Source: Clostridia bacterium
GTDB lineage: Bacteria; Bacillota; Clostridia; Christensenellales; Borkfalkiaceae
DNA length: 64,000 nucleotides
Reading direction: 5' to 3'
NCBI GenBank assembly: GCA_017453045.1
Contig: JAFTKX010000014.1
Location: 1-64,000, forward strand
Part shown: positions 1 through 8,219 of the stretch, piece by piece
Layout: every line of letters starts with the position of its first letter
Numbering within the stretch: position 1 is the first letter of the stretch
The notes under the pieces: generated by a model
Database searches by the model: none
The model's input: only the letters and a program-made list of their open reading frames with translations
Told to the model about the DNA's origin: nothing
Program-made: the position numbers and the translations under genes

Positions 1-16
1 CAAGAGTATTTCAAGA

Positions 17-55
17 GAAAAAAAGTAGCCACTCTTTTGGGAGAATGGCCACTTA
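17..55 (-). terminator. Rho-independent terminator of ppdK
   Basis: Read on the minus strand, a stem (AAGTGGCCA paired with TGGCTACTT, with an inner CTC/GAG pair) is followed by a run of seven T. It lies about 55 bases past the ppdK stop codon, so it most likely ends that transcript. Confidence 0.7.
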
Positions 56-108
56 AAAACAAATTTTTAATTAAAATAGTGAATTTTTACCGCTTTTTGC
101 GCTAAATC

Positions 109-2757
109 TTAGCCCCTAGGATTACGGATATTAGCCTGCGCTGCTGCTAAACGAGCAATGGGCACTCTGAACGGAGAACAGCTTACGTAAGTTAAGCCGA
201 TTGCGTGACAGAATTCGATAGAAGAAGGATCTCCACCGTGTTCGCCACAAATACCGAAGTGAAGTTTGTCGTTTGCGCCCTTACCAAGACGAACTGCTAA
301 ATCCATAAGTTTACCAACACCCGTGGTGTCAAGTCTTGCAAATGGGTCAGATTCGTAAATCTTAGCGTCGTAGTATGCGCTAAGGAACTTACCAGCGTCG
401 TCACGGCTGAAACCGAAGGTCATTTGAGTTAAGTCGTTAGTACCGAAGCAGAAGAATTCAGCTTCTTTAGCGATTTCGTCAGCAGTAAGACATGCTCTTG
501 GAATTTCAATCATAGTACCAACTTCGTACTTAAGGTCAACGCCTGCAGCGGCGATAACAGCGTCAGCAGTTTCAACTACGGTCTTCTTGCAGAACTTAAG
601 TTCCTTAATTTCGCCAACGAGCGGAATCATAATTTCAGGAACAACGTTCCAGTCTGGGTGACGTTTTTGTACGGCGATAGCAGCCTTGATTACAGCCTTA
701 GTTTGCATTTGAGCAATTTCAGGATAAGTAACTGCAAGACGGCAACCACGGTGTCCCATCATTGGGTTGAATTCGTGAAGTCCGTTACAAATCATCTTGA
801 TTTCTTCAACGGTCTTGCCTTGAGCGTCAGCCAAAAGTTTAATATCTTCTTCAGAAGTAGGAACAAACTCGTGAAGCGGTGGGTCAAGGAATCTGATAGT
901 AACAGGATGTCCTTGAAGCGCTTCCATAAGTCCTTCAAAGTCTGCTTGTTGCATAGGTTCGATTGCATCGAGAGCCTTAACTCTTTCTTCAACCGTTTCA
1001 GCGCAAATCATAGCGCGGAACTTATCAATTCTTCCTTCGCCGAAGAACATGTGTTCAGTACGGCAAAGACCGATACCTTGAGCGCCGAGTTCAGCTGCTC
1101 TTTGAGCGTCAGCAGGAGTGTCGGCGTTGGTTCTTACGCCAAGAGCCTTATACTTGTCTGCAAGTTGCATAATTCTTCCAAAGTAACCGCTGTTAGGATC
1201 AGCAGGAACAGTCTTAATAGCAACGTCGTAAATCTTACCGGTAGAACCGTCAAGAGAAAGAGCGTCGCCTTCACGGAAGGTCTTGCCTGCAAGTTCAAAG
1301 TATTTTTCTTCTTCGTGCATCTTGATTTTTTCGCAACCAGATACGCAACAAGTACCCATACCACGAGCAACAACGGCTGCGTGAGAAGTTTGTCCGCCAC
1401 GAACGGTCAAAATACCTTGAGCGTACTTCATACCTTCGATATCTTCAGGAGAAGTTTCAAGTCTTACAAGGATAACGTTCTTACCTGCTTTACCAAGTTC
1501 AACAGCGTCTTCAGGAGTGAATACGATAGTACCTGCAGCAGCGCCCGGAGAAGCGGCAATACCAGTACCAACAACGTTGTTCTTGTCAGCGTCTTTAAGC
1601 GCCTTTGCGTCGAAAGTTGGGTGAAGGAGCATGTCCAAAGTTTTAGCGTCGATTTGTAAAAGCGCTTCTTTTTCGTCGATCATGCCTTCGTCTAAAAGGT
1701 CGCATGCAATTCTGATAGCAGCGGCAGCGGTACGCTTACCGTTTCTCGTTTGAAGCATGTAGAGTTTGCCTTTTTCGATAGTGAATTCCATATCTTGCAT
1801 ATCTCTGTAATGATTTTCCAAAGTCTTGCAGATGTCAAGGAATTGTTTGTAAACGTCAGGAAGAACTTCTGCCATTTGAGAAATCGGCATTGGAGTTCTA
1901 ACGCCGGCAACAACGTCTTCGCCTTGAGCGTTCATTAAGAATTCGCCCATAAGACCCGGTTCGCCGGTTGCAGGGTTACGAGTAAACGCAACGCCCGTTC
2001 CGCAATCGTCGCCCATGTTACCGAAAGCCATCATTTGTACGTTAACTGCAGTACCCCAACTGTATGGGATATCGTGGTCACGACGGTAGATGTTTGCTCT
2101 TGGGTTGTCCCAACTTCTAAATACCGCCTTGATAGCGCCAAAGAGTTGGTCTTTTGGATCTGATGGGAAATCAGTTCCAAGTTGATTTTTGTATTCAGCC
2201 TTAAATTGATTTGCAAGTTCTTTAAGATCGTCTGCAGAAAGGTCAACGTCGAGTTTAACGCCTTTCTTTTCTTTCATTTCGTCGATAAGTTTTTCAAAGT
2301 ACTTCTTGCCGACTTCCATAACTACGTCAGAATACATTTGGATAAATCTTCTGTAGCAGTCCCAAACCCATCTTGGATTGTTTGACTTCTTGATAAGAAC
2401 GTCAACAACTTCTTCGTTAAGACCAAGGTTTAAGATGGTATCCATCATACCGGGCATTGACGCTCTTGCGCCCGAACGAACTGAAACGAGAAGCGGATTT
2501 TCTTTGTCGCCGAACTTTTTGCCGGTAACTTGTTCCATCTTTGCGATGTTTTCCATAATTTCAGCTTGGATGTCAGGGTTAATTTGTCTACCGTCTTCGT
2601 AGTACTTAGTACACGCTTCGGTTGAAATAGTGAAGCCTTGTGGAACTGGAAGACCGATATGAGTCATTTCAGCAAGGTTTGCGCCCTTACCACCGAGAAT
2701 TTCACGCATCTTAGCGTTTCCTTCCGAAAACTGGTAAACGTACTTTTTGTTTTCCAT
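109..2757 (-). CDS. ppdK: Pyruvate, phosphate dikinase
   Basis: Interconverts pyruvate + ATP + phosphate and PEP + AMP + pyrophosphate; in anaerobic Clostridia it often serves glycolysis or gluconeogenesis in the cytosol. At 882 residues it has the normal full length. In order it has the N-terminal ATP-grasp nucleotide domain (GGKGANLAEM near residue 23), the swivelling phosphohistidine domain with GGQTSHAAVVARGMG, whose His is the phosphorylated residue, and a C-terminal PEP/pyruvate TIM barrel with a CGEHGGDP motif. The start is fixed by an AGGAGG site eight bases upstream of ATG. It follows recO on the same strand, but a terminator after recO and its own promoter suggest independent transcription. 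The family assignment is close to certain. Confidence 0.98.
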   Translation of the reverse strand: MENKKYVYQFSEGNAKMREILGGKGANLAEMTHIGLPVPQGFTISTEACTKYYEDGRQINPDIQAEIMENIAKMEQVTGKKFGDKENPLLVSVRSGARASMPGMMDTILNLGLNEEVVDVLIKKSNNPRWVWDCYRRFIQMYSDVVMEVGKKYFEKLIDEMKEKKGVKLDVDLSADDLKELANQFKAEYKNQLGTDFPSDPKDQLFGAIKAVFRSWDNPRANIYRRDHDIPYSWGTAVNVQMMAFGNMGDDCGTGVAFTRNPATGEPGLMGEFLMNAQGEDVVAGVRTPMPISQMAEVLPDVYKQFLDICKTLENHYRDMQDMEFTIEKGKLYMLQTRNGKRTAAAAIRIACDLLDEGMIDEKEALLQIDAKTLDMLLHPTFDAKALKDADKNNVVGTGIAASPGAAAGTIVFTPEDAVELGKAGKNVILVRLETSPEDIEGMKYAQGILTVRGGQTSHAAVVARGMGTCCVSGCEKIKMHEEEKYFELAGKTFREGDALSLDGSTGKIYDVAIKTVPADPNSGYFGRIMQLADKYKALGVRTNADTPADAQRAAELGAQGIGLCRTEHMFFGEGRIDKFRAMICAETVEERVKALDAIEPMQQADFEGLMEALQGHPVTIRFLDPPLHEFVPTSEEDIKLLADAQGKTVEEIKMICNGLHEFNPMMGHRGCRLAVTYPEIAQMQTKAVIKAAIAVQKRHPDWNVVPEIMIPLVGEIKELKFCKKTVVETADAVIAAAGVDLKYEVGTMIEIPRACLTADEIAKEAEFFCFGTNDLTQMTFGFSRDDAGKFLSAYYDAKIYESDPFARLDTTGVGKLMDLAVRLGKGANDKLHFGICGEHGGDPSSIEFCHAIGLTYVSCSPFRVPIARLAAAQANIRNPRG

Positions 2758-2824
2758 TAAAAATTCCTCCTGATTAACGCGCGCAAATTACACGCGCATC
2801 TATTTTACATTTTTTGCATTTCTC

Positions 2825-2853
2825 ATTTTAACCTATTTAAAGTTTTTTTTCAA
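2825..2853 (-). promoter_or_regulatory. Sigma-A promoter of ppdK
   Basis: On the minus strand TTGAAA and TAAAAT are separated by exactly 17 bases, with the -10 box about 70 bases upstream of the ppdK ATG. It lies after the recO terminator, which supports separate transcription of ppdK. Confidence 0.65.
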
Positions 2854-2925
2854 GCGATTTTACACCATTTTATATAAATATTATATAAAAAGTAAATTTT
2901 ACCCTACTTTTTACTCTTTTGCGTT

Positions 2926-2953
2926 AAAAAAAGCGGAAACCAAGTCCGCTTTT
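2926..2953 (-). terminator. Terminator at the end of recO
   Basis: AAGCGGA and TCCGCTT form a perfect stem that begins at the recO stop codon. On the minus strand it is followed by seven T. It should end the yqfC-recO operon. Confidence 0.75.
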
Positions 2954-3668
2954 ACAAATCTATCAAAGTAGTTAAACTCTTTAAGTTTACGCCCGCAACT
3001 TTATTAAAATAGTAACCGAAAAACCGAAGTCCGTTTTTAGCGAACTCTTGATTTTCTTCTTCTAAATTACCGCTTGCAATCTTTTTTAAGAACAAGTACG
3101 TATCTATCGAAAAACCGTTTTCACCTTGCCTTTTACAACTTTCACACACGCAACAACCGTCCTTAACCGAAAGAAATACTCTTTCCGTAATTTGTCCGCC
3201 ACACCTTCCGCAAGCCGATAAATTTATTAAATAACCGTTCTCCAAAGCGACGTCGTAAAAGAATTTAAGCAGTAAATTTATGGGATTAAACGACTTATAG
3301 GCAAGTTTTTTCAAAAATTCGACGAGTAAAACGAATTGTCCTTCAGACACGAGTCCGTCGGGTAAAAACGCGTCGGTAAGTTCTAACGCAATCGTGCCCG
3401 CGTAAAACTTTTTAAGGTCGCAACGAATAGGATAAAAAGCGTCGAAAGAATTTATTTCGGTAACGGTAAACCTACCCGATTTTTCCGCCAAAATACTCTC
3501 CGCAAAGCAAAAAGGCTCGGAAATTTGCTTCATTTTAGCATTTGCTTTCCGAACTCCCCTTGCCGAAACCGCAACCTTACCCTTTTCGAGAGTAAATACG
3601 GTGAGTATTTTGTCGCTGTCTTTATAATTGACGGCGCGAATCGTTATTCCGTTTACCTTTTCAGTCAT
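2952..3668 (-). CDS. recO: DNA repair protein RecO
   Basis: RecO helps load RecA at gaps and anneals single strands in RecFOR recombinational repair. The 238-residue protein has the expected N-terminal OB fold (ending around residue 80) and a C-terminal helical region holding a zinc site, seen as CGRCGG followed by CVCESC. The length is typical. A site AAAAGGA lies just upstream of the ATG. The gene follows era and yqzL, the order known from Bacillus subtilis and many Clostridia, and a terminator starts right at its stop codon, making it the last gene of the operon. Confidence 0.95.
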   Translation of the reverse strand: MTEKVNGITIRAVNYKDSDKILTVFTLEKGKVAVSARGVRKANAKMKQISEPFCFAESILAEKSGRFTVTEINSFDAFYPIRCDLKKFYAGTIALELTDAFLPDGLVSEGQFVLLVEFLKKLAYKSFNPINLLLKFFYDVALENGYLINLSACGRCGGQITERVFLSVKDGCCVCESCKRQGENGFSIDTYLFLKKIASGNLEEENQEFAKNGLRFFGYYFNKVAGVNLKSLTTLIDL

Positions 3669-3734
3669 TTTTCCTTTTGTTTTTACACGCTTGTTATTTT
3701 AGTAAAACCTATATTTTTATTTTAATTTTTAAAT

Positions 3735-3879
3735 ACAATCCCTCCGTCTTGCCGACCTTTCGGCAAGCCACCTCCCTTTAACAAAGGAGGCTTGGACGCG
3801 ATTTTAACTATTCTCTAACGCATAGTCGTCCCCCTTGTAGAAAGGGGGAAAGCAAGATAAATCTTGCAAGGGGGATTGT
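3735..3879. repeat. 145-bp palindrome-rich element with inverted ends
   Basis: The element starts with ACAATCCCTCC and ends with the inverse of ACAATCCCCC. Inside are three hairpins: CTTGCCGACCTTTCGGCAAG, CCTCCCTTTAACAAAGGAGG and a CCCCCTTGTAGAAAGGGGG stem. No protein is encoded. The form is that of a REP/MITE-like intergenic repeat. It sits between recO and yqzL and ends a few bases after the yqzL stop codon. Confidence 0.6.
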
Positions 3880-3883
3880 CGTT

Positions 3884-3991
3884 TTATTTACTACGCTTAT
3901 CTTCTTGGCTTAGTTTTTTATAAAGCATATAGTAGCCCGTTTTACCCGTTTTTTCAAACAGTTGCCACGCCATATCTTCAGGTTTTTTCAT
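3884..3991 (-). CDS. yqzL: YqzL-family small protein
   Basis: A 35-codon gene. The product begins MKKPEDMAWQLFEKTGKTG and continues with YYMLYKKL and a basic tail. The spacing W-x2-F-x2-TG-x3-Y-hh-x-K-x-L is that of the short YqzL family, whose B. subtilis member is also encoded between era and recO. A strong ribosome binding site (AAAAGGAG) lies nine bases upstream of the ATG, and the gene is in the operon direction. The function of the family is not established. The position, the motif and the binding site together make this a real gene, though its length would hide it from most gene callers. Confidence 0.85.
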   Translation of the reverse strand: MKKPEDMAWQLFEKTGKTGYYMLYKKLSQEDKRSK

Positions 3992-4065
3992 ACTGTTTTC
4001 TCCTTTTTAGCAGTATGTTTATCCTTTGATTTTTTATACGTTTTATACAACTATTTAAAGGTTTA

Positions 4066-4363
4066 AACGCCGTATTGCGCCGTTTATAAACTTTTCACTA
4101 TATAACGCTTTTGAAGACGGAGAAACAAGCAAGACAAGGCTCGCAAATTGATATTGGGTGGGATAGACCTTGTTGGTCATCCCAGTCAAGAGCAAATTGC
4201 AGAAACGCCGTATTGCGCCGTTTATAAACTTTTCACTATATAACGCTTCTGAAGACGGAGAAACAAGCAAGACAAGGCTCGCAAATTGATATTGGGTGGG
4301 ATAGACCTTGTTGGTCATCCCAGTCAAGAGCAAATTGCAGAAACGCCGTATTGCACCGTTTAT
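4066..4363. repeat. Tandem 138-bp repeat, two full copies plus a partial third
   Basis: The unit starts AAACGCCGTATTGCGCCG and recurs at 4066, 4204 and 4342 with a period of 138 bp and only a few differences. Each full unit has a hairpin GGGATAGACC-TTGTT-GGTCATCCC. The partial third copy overlaps the era stop codon. Since 138 is a multiple of three, the array stays open in one frame (a 92-residue frame at 4055-4333), but that frame has no ribosome binding site and simply repeats itself. It is best read as non-coding. It shares anchors and spacing with the element at 12297-12468. Confidence 0.85.
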
Positions 4364-5247
4364 ACGTCTTCAGAATAGCCGTATTCTTTCAACAAATTAG
4401 GCTTATCGCGCCAGTTTTCCTTTACCTTTACGTAAGTAGTTAAAAATACTTTAGAGCCTAAAAACTTTTCCATTGCCTCGCGCGCAAAAGAAGAAACTTC
4501 TTTTAAAGCCTTACCTTGTTTACCGATTAAAATCGCCTTATGGTTTTCTTTTTCGCAAACGATATCTAAATTTATATCGTAAATGCCGTTCTTCCTTTGC
4601 GAAAACTCGTTAATTGTAATTGCAATGCCGTGCGGAATTTCTCTATCGTATTTAAGAAGAATTTTCTCACGCATAATTTCGGCAATCATAAACTTTTCGC
4701 TTTTATCTGAAATTGCGTCGGGATTAAACACGTAATCGCCATCGGGAAGATATTTTAAAATAACGTTAAGAAGTTCCTTTACGTTTCTACCCTTTCTTGC
4801 AGATACGGGCACTATTTCGTCAACGCCCTCGATTTCGGCAAGTTTAACGAGTTCTTCGGGAATATTCTCCTTTGGCATAATATCCGTTTTTGTAAAAGCG
4901 ACAATCATAGGCGCGCCTACTTTCGCAAAACGCCTTGCCAAATCTAAATCGTCGTCCTTTAAGCCCGTATGTCCGTCGACGACGAAAAGTATAGCGTCGG
5001 TTTCTTTGGCGGTATTTTCCGCCGCCCTTTGCATACGCGAATTAAGGGTGGTACTCGCCTTGTAAATGCCCGGCGTATCTTCAAAAACTATTTGATATTC
5101 TTCGGTAGTTAAAACCCCGTAAATTCTATCTCTCGTCGTTTGCGGTTTTGGAGAAACGATAGCCACCTTTTCCCCAACCAAAACGTTTACGAGGGTAGAT
5201 TTGCCCGCGTTTGCCCTACCTACTACGGCTACAGTTCCGCTTTTCAT
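4360..5247 (-). CDS. era: GTPase Era
   Basis: Era is an essential GTPase that binds the 3' end of 16S rRNA and assists 30S subunit assembly. The 295-residue protein has a P-loop GRANAGKST at about residues 10-18 (the usual form is GRPNVGKST), the switch motif DTPG, a G4 element reading TKTD instead of NKxD, and a C-terminal KH RNA-binding domain. The start follows an AAAGGTGAT site. It lies 12 bases after ybeY on the same strand, the common arrangement. Its stop codon lies inside the first bases of a repeat copy, so the terminal residues may have been shaped by that insertion. Confidence 0.97.
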   Translation of the reverse strand: MKSGTVAVVGRANAGKSTLVNVLVGEKVAIVSPKPQTTRDRIYGVLTTEEYQIVFEDTPGIYKASTTLNSRMQRAAENTAKETDAILFVVDGHTGLKDDDLDLARRFAKVGAPMIVAFTKTDIMPKENIPEELVKLAEIEGVDEIVPVSARKGRNVKELLNVILKYLPDGDYVFNPDAISDKSEKFMIAEIMREKILLKYDREIPHGIAITINEFSQRKNGIYDINLDIVCEKENHKAILIGKQGKALKEVSSFAREAMEKFLGSKVFLTTYVKVKENWRDKPNLLKEYGYSEDV

Positions 5248-5259
5248 TAGTTATCACCT

Positions 5260-5742
5260 TTAGTAAGTTCTTTTTAAGTTTAATTTTTCCATAATTTTTT
5301 CAGCAATTCCCATCATTTCGGTTTCGTCGGCTTTTTCTATATGGTCGTAACCGAAACAATGCAAAACGCCGTGCAAAGCGAGAAAACAAACTTCTCGCTC
5401 TAAAGAGTGTCCAAATTCTACCGCCTGCTCTTTTGCCCTTTGCAAACAAATACAAATCGAGCCGAGCAAAAACCCGTCTTCTTCGCTTTCTTCGCCAAAA
5501 TGAGCGGGGGTTAAAACTTCGCCCTTTATTCCGTCTAAATACGGAAAAGACAAGACGTCGGTAACCGAATCTATATTTCTCTGCTCTTTGTTGATTTCTC
5601 TAATTTCTTCTTCAGAAACGAAAGCGACTTCAATTAAAAGGCGCTCCTTTTGACCGAGCGTTTCATACGCCAAATCGGCAACCTTTTGCAAATTAAATTC
5701 AAGACTTTCTTTATCTTCGCAAATAACTTTTAAAGTATTCAT
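5260..5742 (-). CDS. ybeY: Endoribonuclease YbeY
   Basis: YbeY is a metal-dependent endoribonuclease needed for 16S rRNA maturation and ribosome quality control. The 160-residue protein carries the H-x3-H-x5-H zinc signature as HGVLHCFGYDH at residues 124-134, and the DVLSFPY motif near residue 62. Length and motif are typical. Its ATG overlaps the stop codon of yqfF (TAATG), which implies translational coupling. In B. subtilis dgkA and cdd lie between ybeY and era; here era follows directly. Confidence 0.96.
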   Translation of the reverse strand: MNTLKVICEDKESLEFNLQKVADLAYETLGQKERLLIEVAFVSEEEIREINKEQRNIDSVTDVLSFPYLDGIKGEVLTPAHFGEESEEDGFLLGSICICLQRAKEQAVEFGHSLEREVCFLALHGVLHCFGYDHIEKADETEMMGIAEKIMEKLNLKRTY

Positions 5743-7214
5743 TATTCGTACTTATTTCCGCCTATTTTTAGTTTTGGATATTCTACTCTGTCGTGATGAA
5801 CGCCTGCAAGCGAGTTGGTAAGCGTTTTTCTTATGATGTCCAAATCTTTCATCGTGATGTCGCACTCGTAGAACTGATCGAAGTCCATTCTTTCTTCAAT
5901 AATTTCCTTAACGGCAAGGTCAACGCTCTCGTGCGAGCGGTCGGTAAGAGAACGCGCCTTTGCTTCGCAAGCGTCCGCAAGCATAATAATGGCTGCAATT
6001 TTGGTTCTTGGACGCGGACCTTTGTACGAAAACTCTTTAAGGTCGAGCGTTTCTTCCGAAAACTTGCTCGCTTGCATATAGAAATATCTAATGTGCAACG
6101 TGCCGTGATGTTGAAGCGCAACATCCGAAAGAATTTGCGGAAGACGATGCTCTTTTATAAGTTTTGCGCCGTAAGTTGCGTGCGAACGGATAATGTCAAC
6201 CGAAAGTTCGGGCGTAATTTCGCCGTGCGGATTATATCCGCTTTGATTTTCGGTGAAATATTCGGGATTTTCAATTTTTCCTATATCGTGATAGTAAGCG
6301 CACGCTCTTGCAAGAAGGGGGTCTTCTCCGATAGCGGTAGCGCAAGATTCAGCCAAAGTAGATACGACCAAACTGTGATTAAAAGTACCCGGAGCAACTT
6401 CGCGAAGTTGTTTTAAAAGCGGGGCTTTGTGGTCGGTTATTTCCGAGAGCCTGTAAGTCGTAACCCTGTTGAAAAGTTTTTCAAACACGGGAAGTAAAGC
6501 CATAAGCAAGACGACGGAGAGCATTCCCGAAGTAAAGCCTGCTACGATAAAGATTACGGGCGAAACTAAAAGCGCCGAAAATTCAAGGCAAACCGTACAA
6601 ATTATGATAGGTAATGAAATTGCGAATCCACGCAGGAAAACCTTAAGTCTTGAACTCGTTCCGTGAACTAAATACACCGCTAAAATGCTCGTTGAAAAAC
6701 CTATTAAAAGCGACGAGTATAAAACGTGCCCTTCCATTACGCCTATTGATAAAAAGGCGTCTATCATAAACGTTAAAAAGCAAGCGACGGTATTCATAAA
6801 TATCGCCCTACGCTTGTCCATTAAAAGAAGCGAAAGCAAAGCGCAAATTGCAAACGGACGGGCGTAAACCATATATTTTCCCACGCCGTAGTTGATTGCA
6901 ACGGAGATTTCCAAAAGCAAAAATATCATATTGATATTCTTGGTTTTATGAAGAAAATCCCTGTTTTCGTTGTAGAAATAAAGATATATTCCCACCGAAA
7001 TCAAGCACATTGCTATTACGAGATAAATAAGATTGTTTACGTTACTGCCGTTTTGGACGTACTCGAGAATTTTAGTAAAACTAAACCCCGAATTTATATA
7101 CAAAACTGCAACGAAACCCAAGACGAAAATCGCGGTGTGCAAAGCAAACCAACTTATCGTTCTTACGTAATCTCTTATCTCCCATGCGAGTAATTTTTTA
7201 GATTGTTTTTTCAT
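5742..7214 (-). CDS. yqfF: Membrane HD-domain phosphohydrolase of the YqfF/PgpH type, short form
   Basis: Members with biochemistry hydrolyse the second messenger c-di-AMP. The C-terminal half has the HD signature: FNHSLVV, YYHDIGKIENP and, further on, a QHHG motif. The N-terminal half has about seven hydrophobic segments. At 490 residues it is much shorter than the roughly 700-residue B. subtilis form; the large extracellular 7TMR-HDED domain between the first membrane segment and the rest is missing, so only a short loop remains outside. The start follows GGAGAAAATTT. It sits between phoH and ybeY as in other Firmicutes. Catalytic activity on c-di-AMP is inferred from the family. Confidence 0.9.
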   Translation of the reverse strand: MKKQSKKLLAWEIRDYVRTISWFALHTAIFVLGFVAVLYINSGFSFTKILEYVQNGSNVNNLIYLVIAMCLISVGIYLYFYNENRDFLHKTKNINMIFLLLEISVAINYGVGKYMVYARPFAICALLSLLLMDKRRAIFMNTVACFLTFMIDAFLSIGVMEGHVLYSSLLIGFSTSILAVYLVHGTSSRLKVFLRGFAISLPIIICTVCLEFSALLVSPVIFIVAGFTSGMLSVVLLMALLPVFEKLFNRVTTYRLSEITDHKAPLLKQLREVAPGTFNHSLVVSTLAESCATAIGEDPLLARACAYYHDIGKIENPEYFTENQSGYNPHGEITPELSVDIIRSHATYGAKLIKEHRLPQILSDVALQHHGTLHIRYFYMQASKFSEETLDLKEFSYKGPRPRTKIAAIIMLADACEAKARSLTDRSHESVDLAVKEIIEERMDFDQFYECDITMKDLDIIRKTLTNSLAGVHHDRVEYPKLKIGGNKYE

Positions 7215-7228
7215 AAATTTTCTCCGAC

Positions 7229-8206
7229 TTATTTGTTTTTATCAACAAGTCTTTCTTCATATTTTGTATAAGCCTTGATTATTTCCATAACCAAAGCGTG
7301 TCTTACGACGTCTTTCGCCGTTAAAAATACGCTCTCTATACCTTCGATATTTTTCAAAATATCGGTCGCGTGCTTAAGCCCGCTTTTTTTACCGTCGGGA
7401 AGGTCGATTTGAGTAAGGTCGCCCGTTACAACCATCTTACTGCCGTCGCCCATACGGGTTAAAAACATTTTCATTTGCTCTTTGGTGGTATTTTGCGCTT
7501 CGTCTAAAATGATAAACGCGTTTGAAAGCGTTCTACCGCGCATATACGCAAGCGGAGCGATTTCAATTACTCCCCTTTCCATGAGTTTAACGTAACTGTC
7601 AAGACCTAACATCTCTTGCAAAGCGTCGTATAAAGGTCTTAAATAAGGGTCTACTTTAGTTTGTAAATCACCCGGTAAAAAGCCGAGTTTTTCCCCCGCT
7701 TCGACGGCTGGTCTTGTTAAAATTATCTTCTCGACTTCTTTATTTTTAAACGCCGATACCGCCATTGCTACGGCAAGATAAGTCTTTCCCGTTCCCGCAG
7801 GTCCAACCCCGAAAACTACGGTGTTTTTCTTGATTGCGTCGACGTACTTTTTTTGTCCTACCGTCTTACATTTTATCTGCTTGCCCCTGTGCGTTATGGC
7901 GATAACTCCCGACATAACTTTTTCAATGCCTTCGGCATTTCCTTCTTTGGCAAGTTCTATGCAATAATTTATTCGCGTTTTATCGAGCGGTTCGCCCGCT
8001 TTTATAATTTGAGCGAGTTTACTTATAACCGTTTCGGCGAGCAGTACGTTTTGCTCGTCGCCCGATAAACGAATTCCCGTTCCTTCGACGTACGCCAAAA
8101 CCCCCGTTTCACGTGCGATAATATTCAAATTTTCGTCAAAAACCCCCAATAGTTTGGAAAGATTTTCTAAACTGCCGATATCGGCAAAAACCGTAAATTC
8201 AGCCAA
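7229..8206 (-). CDS. phoH: PhoH-family ATPase
   Basis: A cytosolic P-loop ATPase of the PhoH/PhoL family, thought to act in RNA metabolism, consistent with ybeY nearby. The protein has 325 residues with the Walker A motif GPAGTGKT at about 135-142 and the Walker B motif ILDEAQNTT at about 223-231. The N-terminal 100 residues form the usual small KH-like region. The start codon is TTG, fixed by an AGGAG site six bases upstream; no ATG is better placed. It lies between yqfD and yqfF in the conserved order. Confidence 0.95.
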   Translation of the reverse strand: MAEFTVFADIGSLENLSKLLGVFDENLNIIARETGVLAYVEGTGIRLSGDEQNVLLAETVISKLAQIIKAGEPLDKTRINYCIELAKEGNAEGIEKVMSGVIAITHRGKQIKCKTVGQKKYVDAIKKNTVVFGVGPAGTGKTYLAVAMAVSAFKNKEVEKIILTRPAVEAGEKLGFLPGDLQTKVDPYLRPLYDALQEMLGLDSYVKLMERGVIEIAPLAYMRGRTLSNAFIILDEAQNTTKEQMKMFLTRMGDGSKMVVTGDLTQIDLPDGKKSGLKHATDILKNIEGIESVFLTAKDVVRHALVMEIIKAYTKYEERLVDKNK

Positions 8207-8219
8207 ACTTTTCTCCTTT

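Noticed and set aside
658..1659. Open frame of 333 codons opposite ppdK
   Set aside because: It lies wholly antisense to a highly conserved gene, is rich in Ser, Phe and Arg as mirror frames are, and has no ribosome binding site.
4055..4333. 92-codon frame across the tandem repeat
   Set aside because: The frame is open only because the 138-base unit is a multiple of three; it has no ribosome binding site, repeats itself and resembles no protein.
5793..6416. 207-codon plus-strand frame opposite yqfF
   Set aside because: It is antisense to a conserved family gene, with mirror-frame composition.
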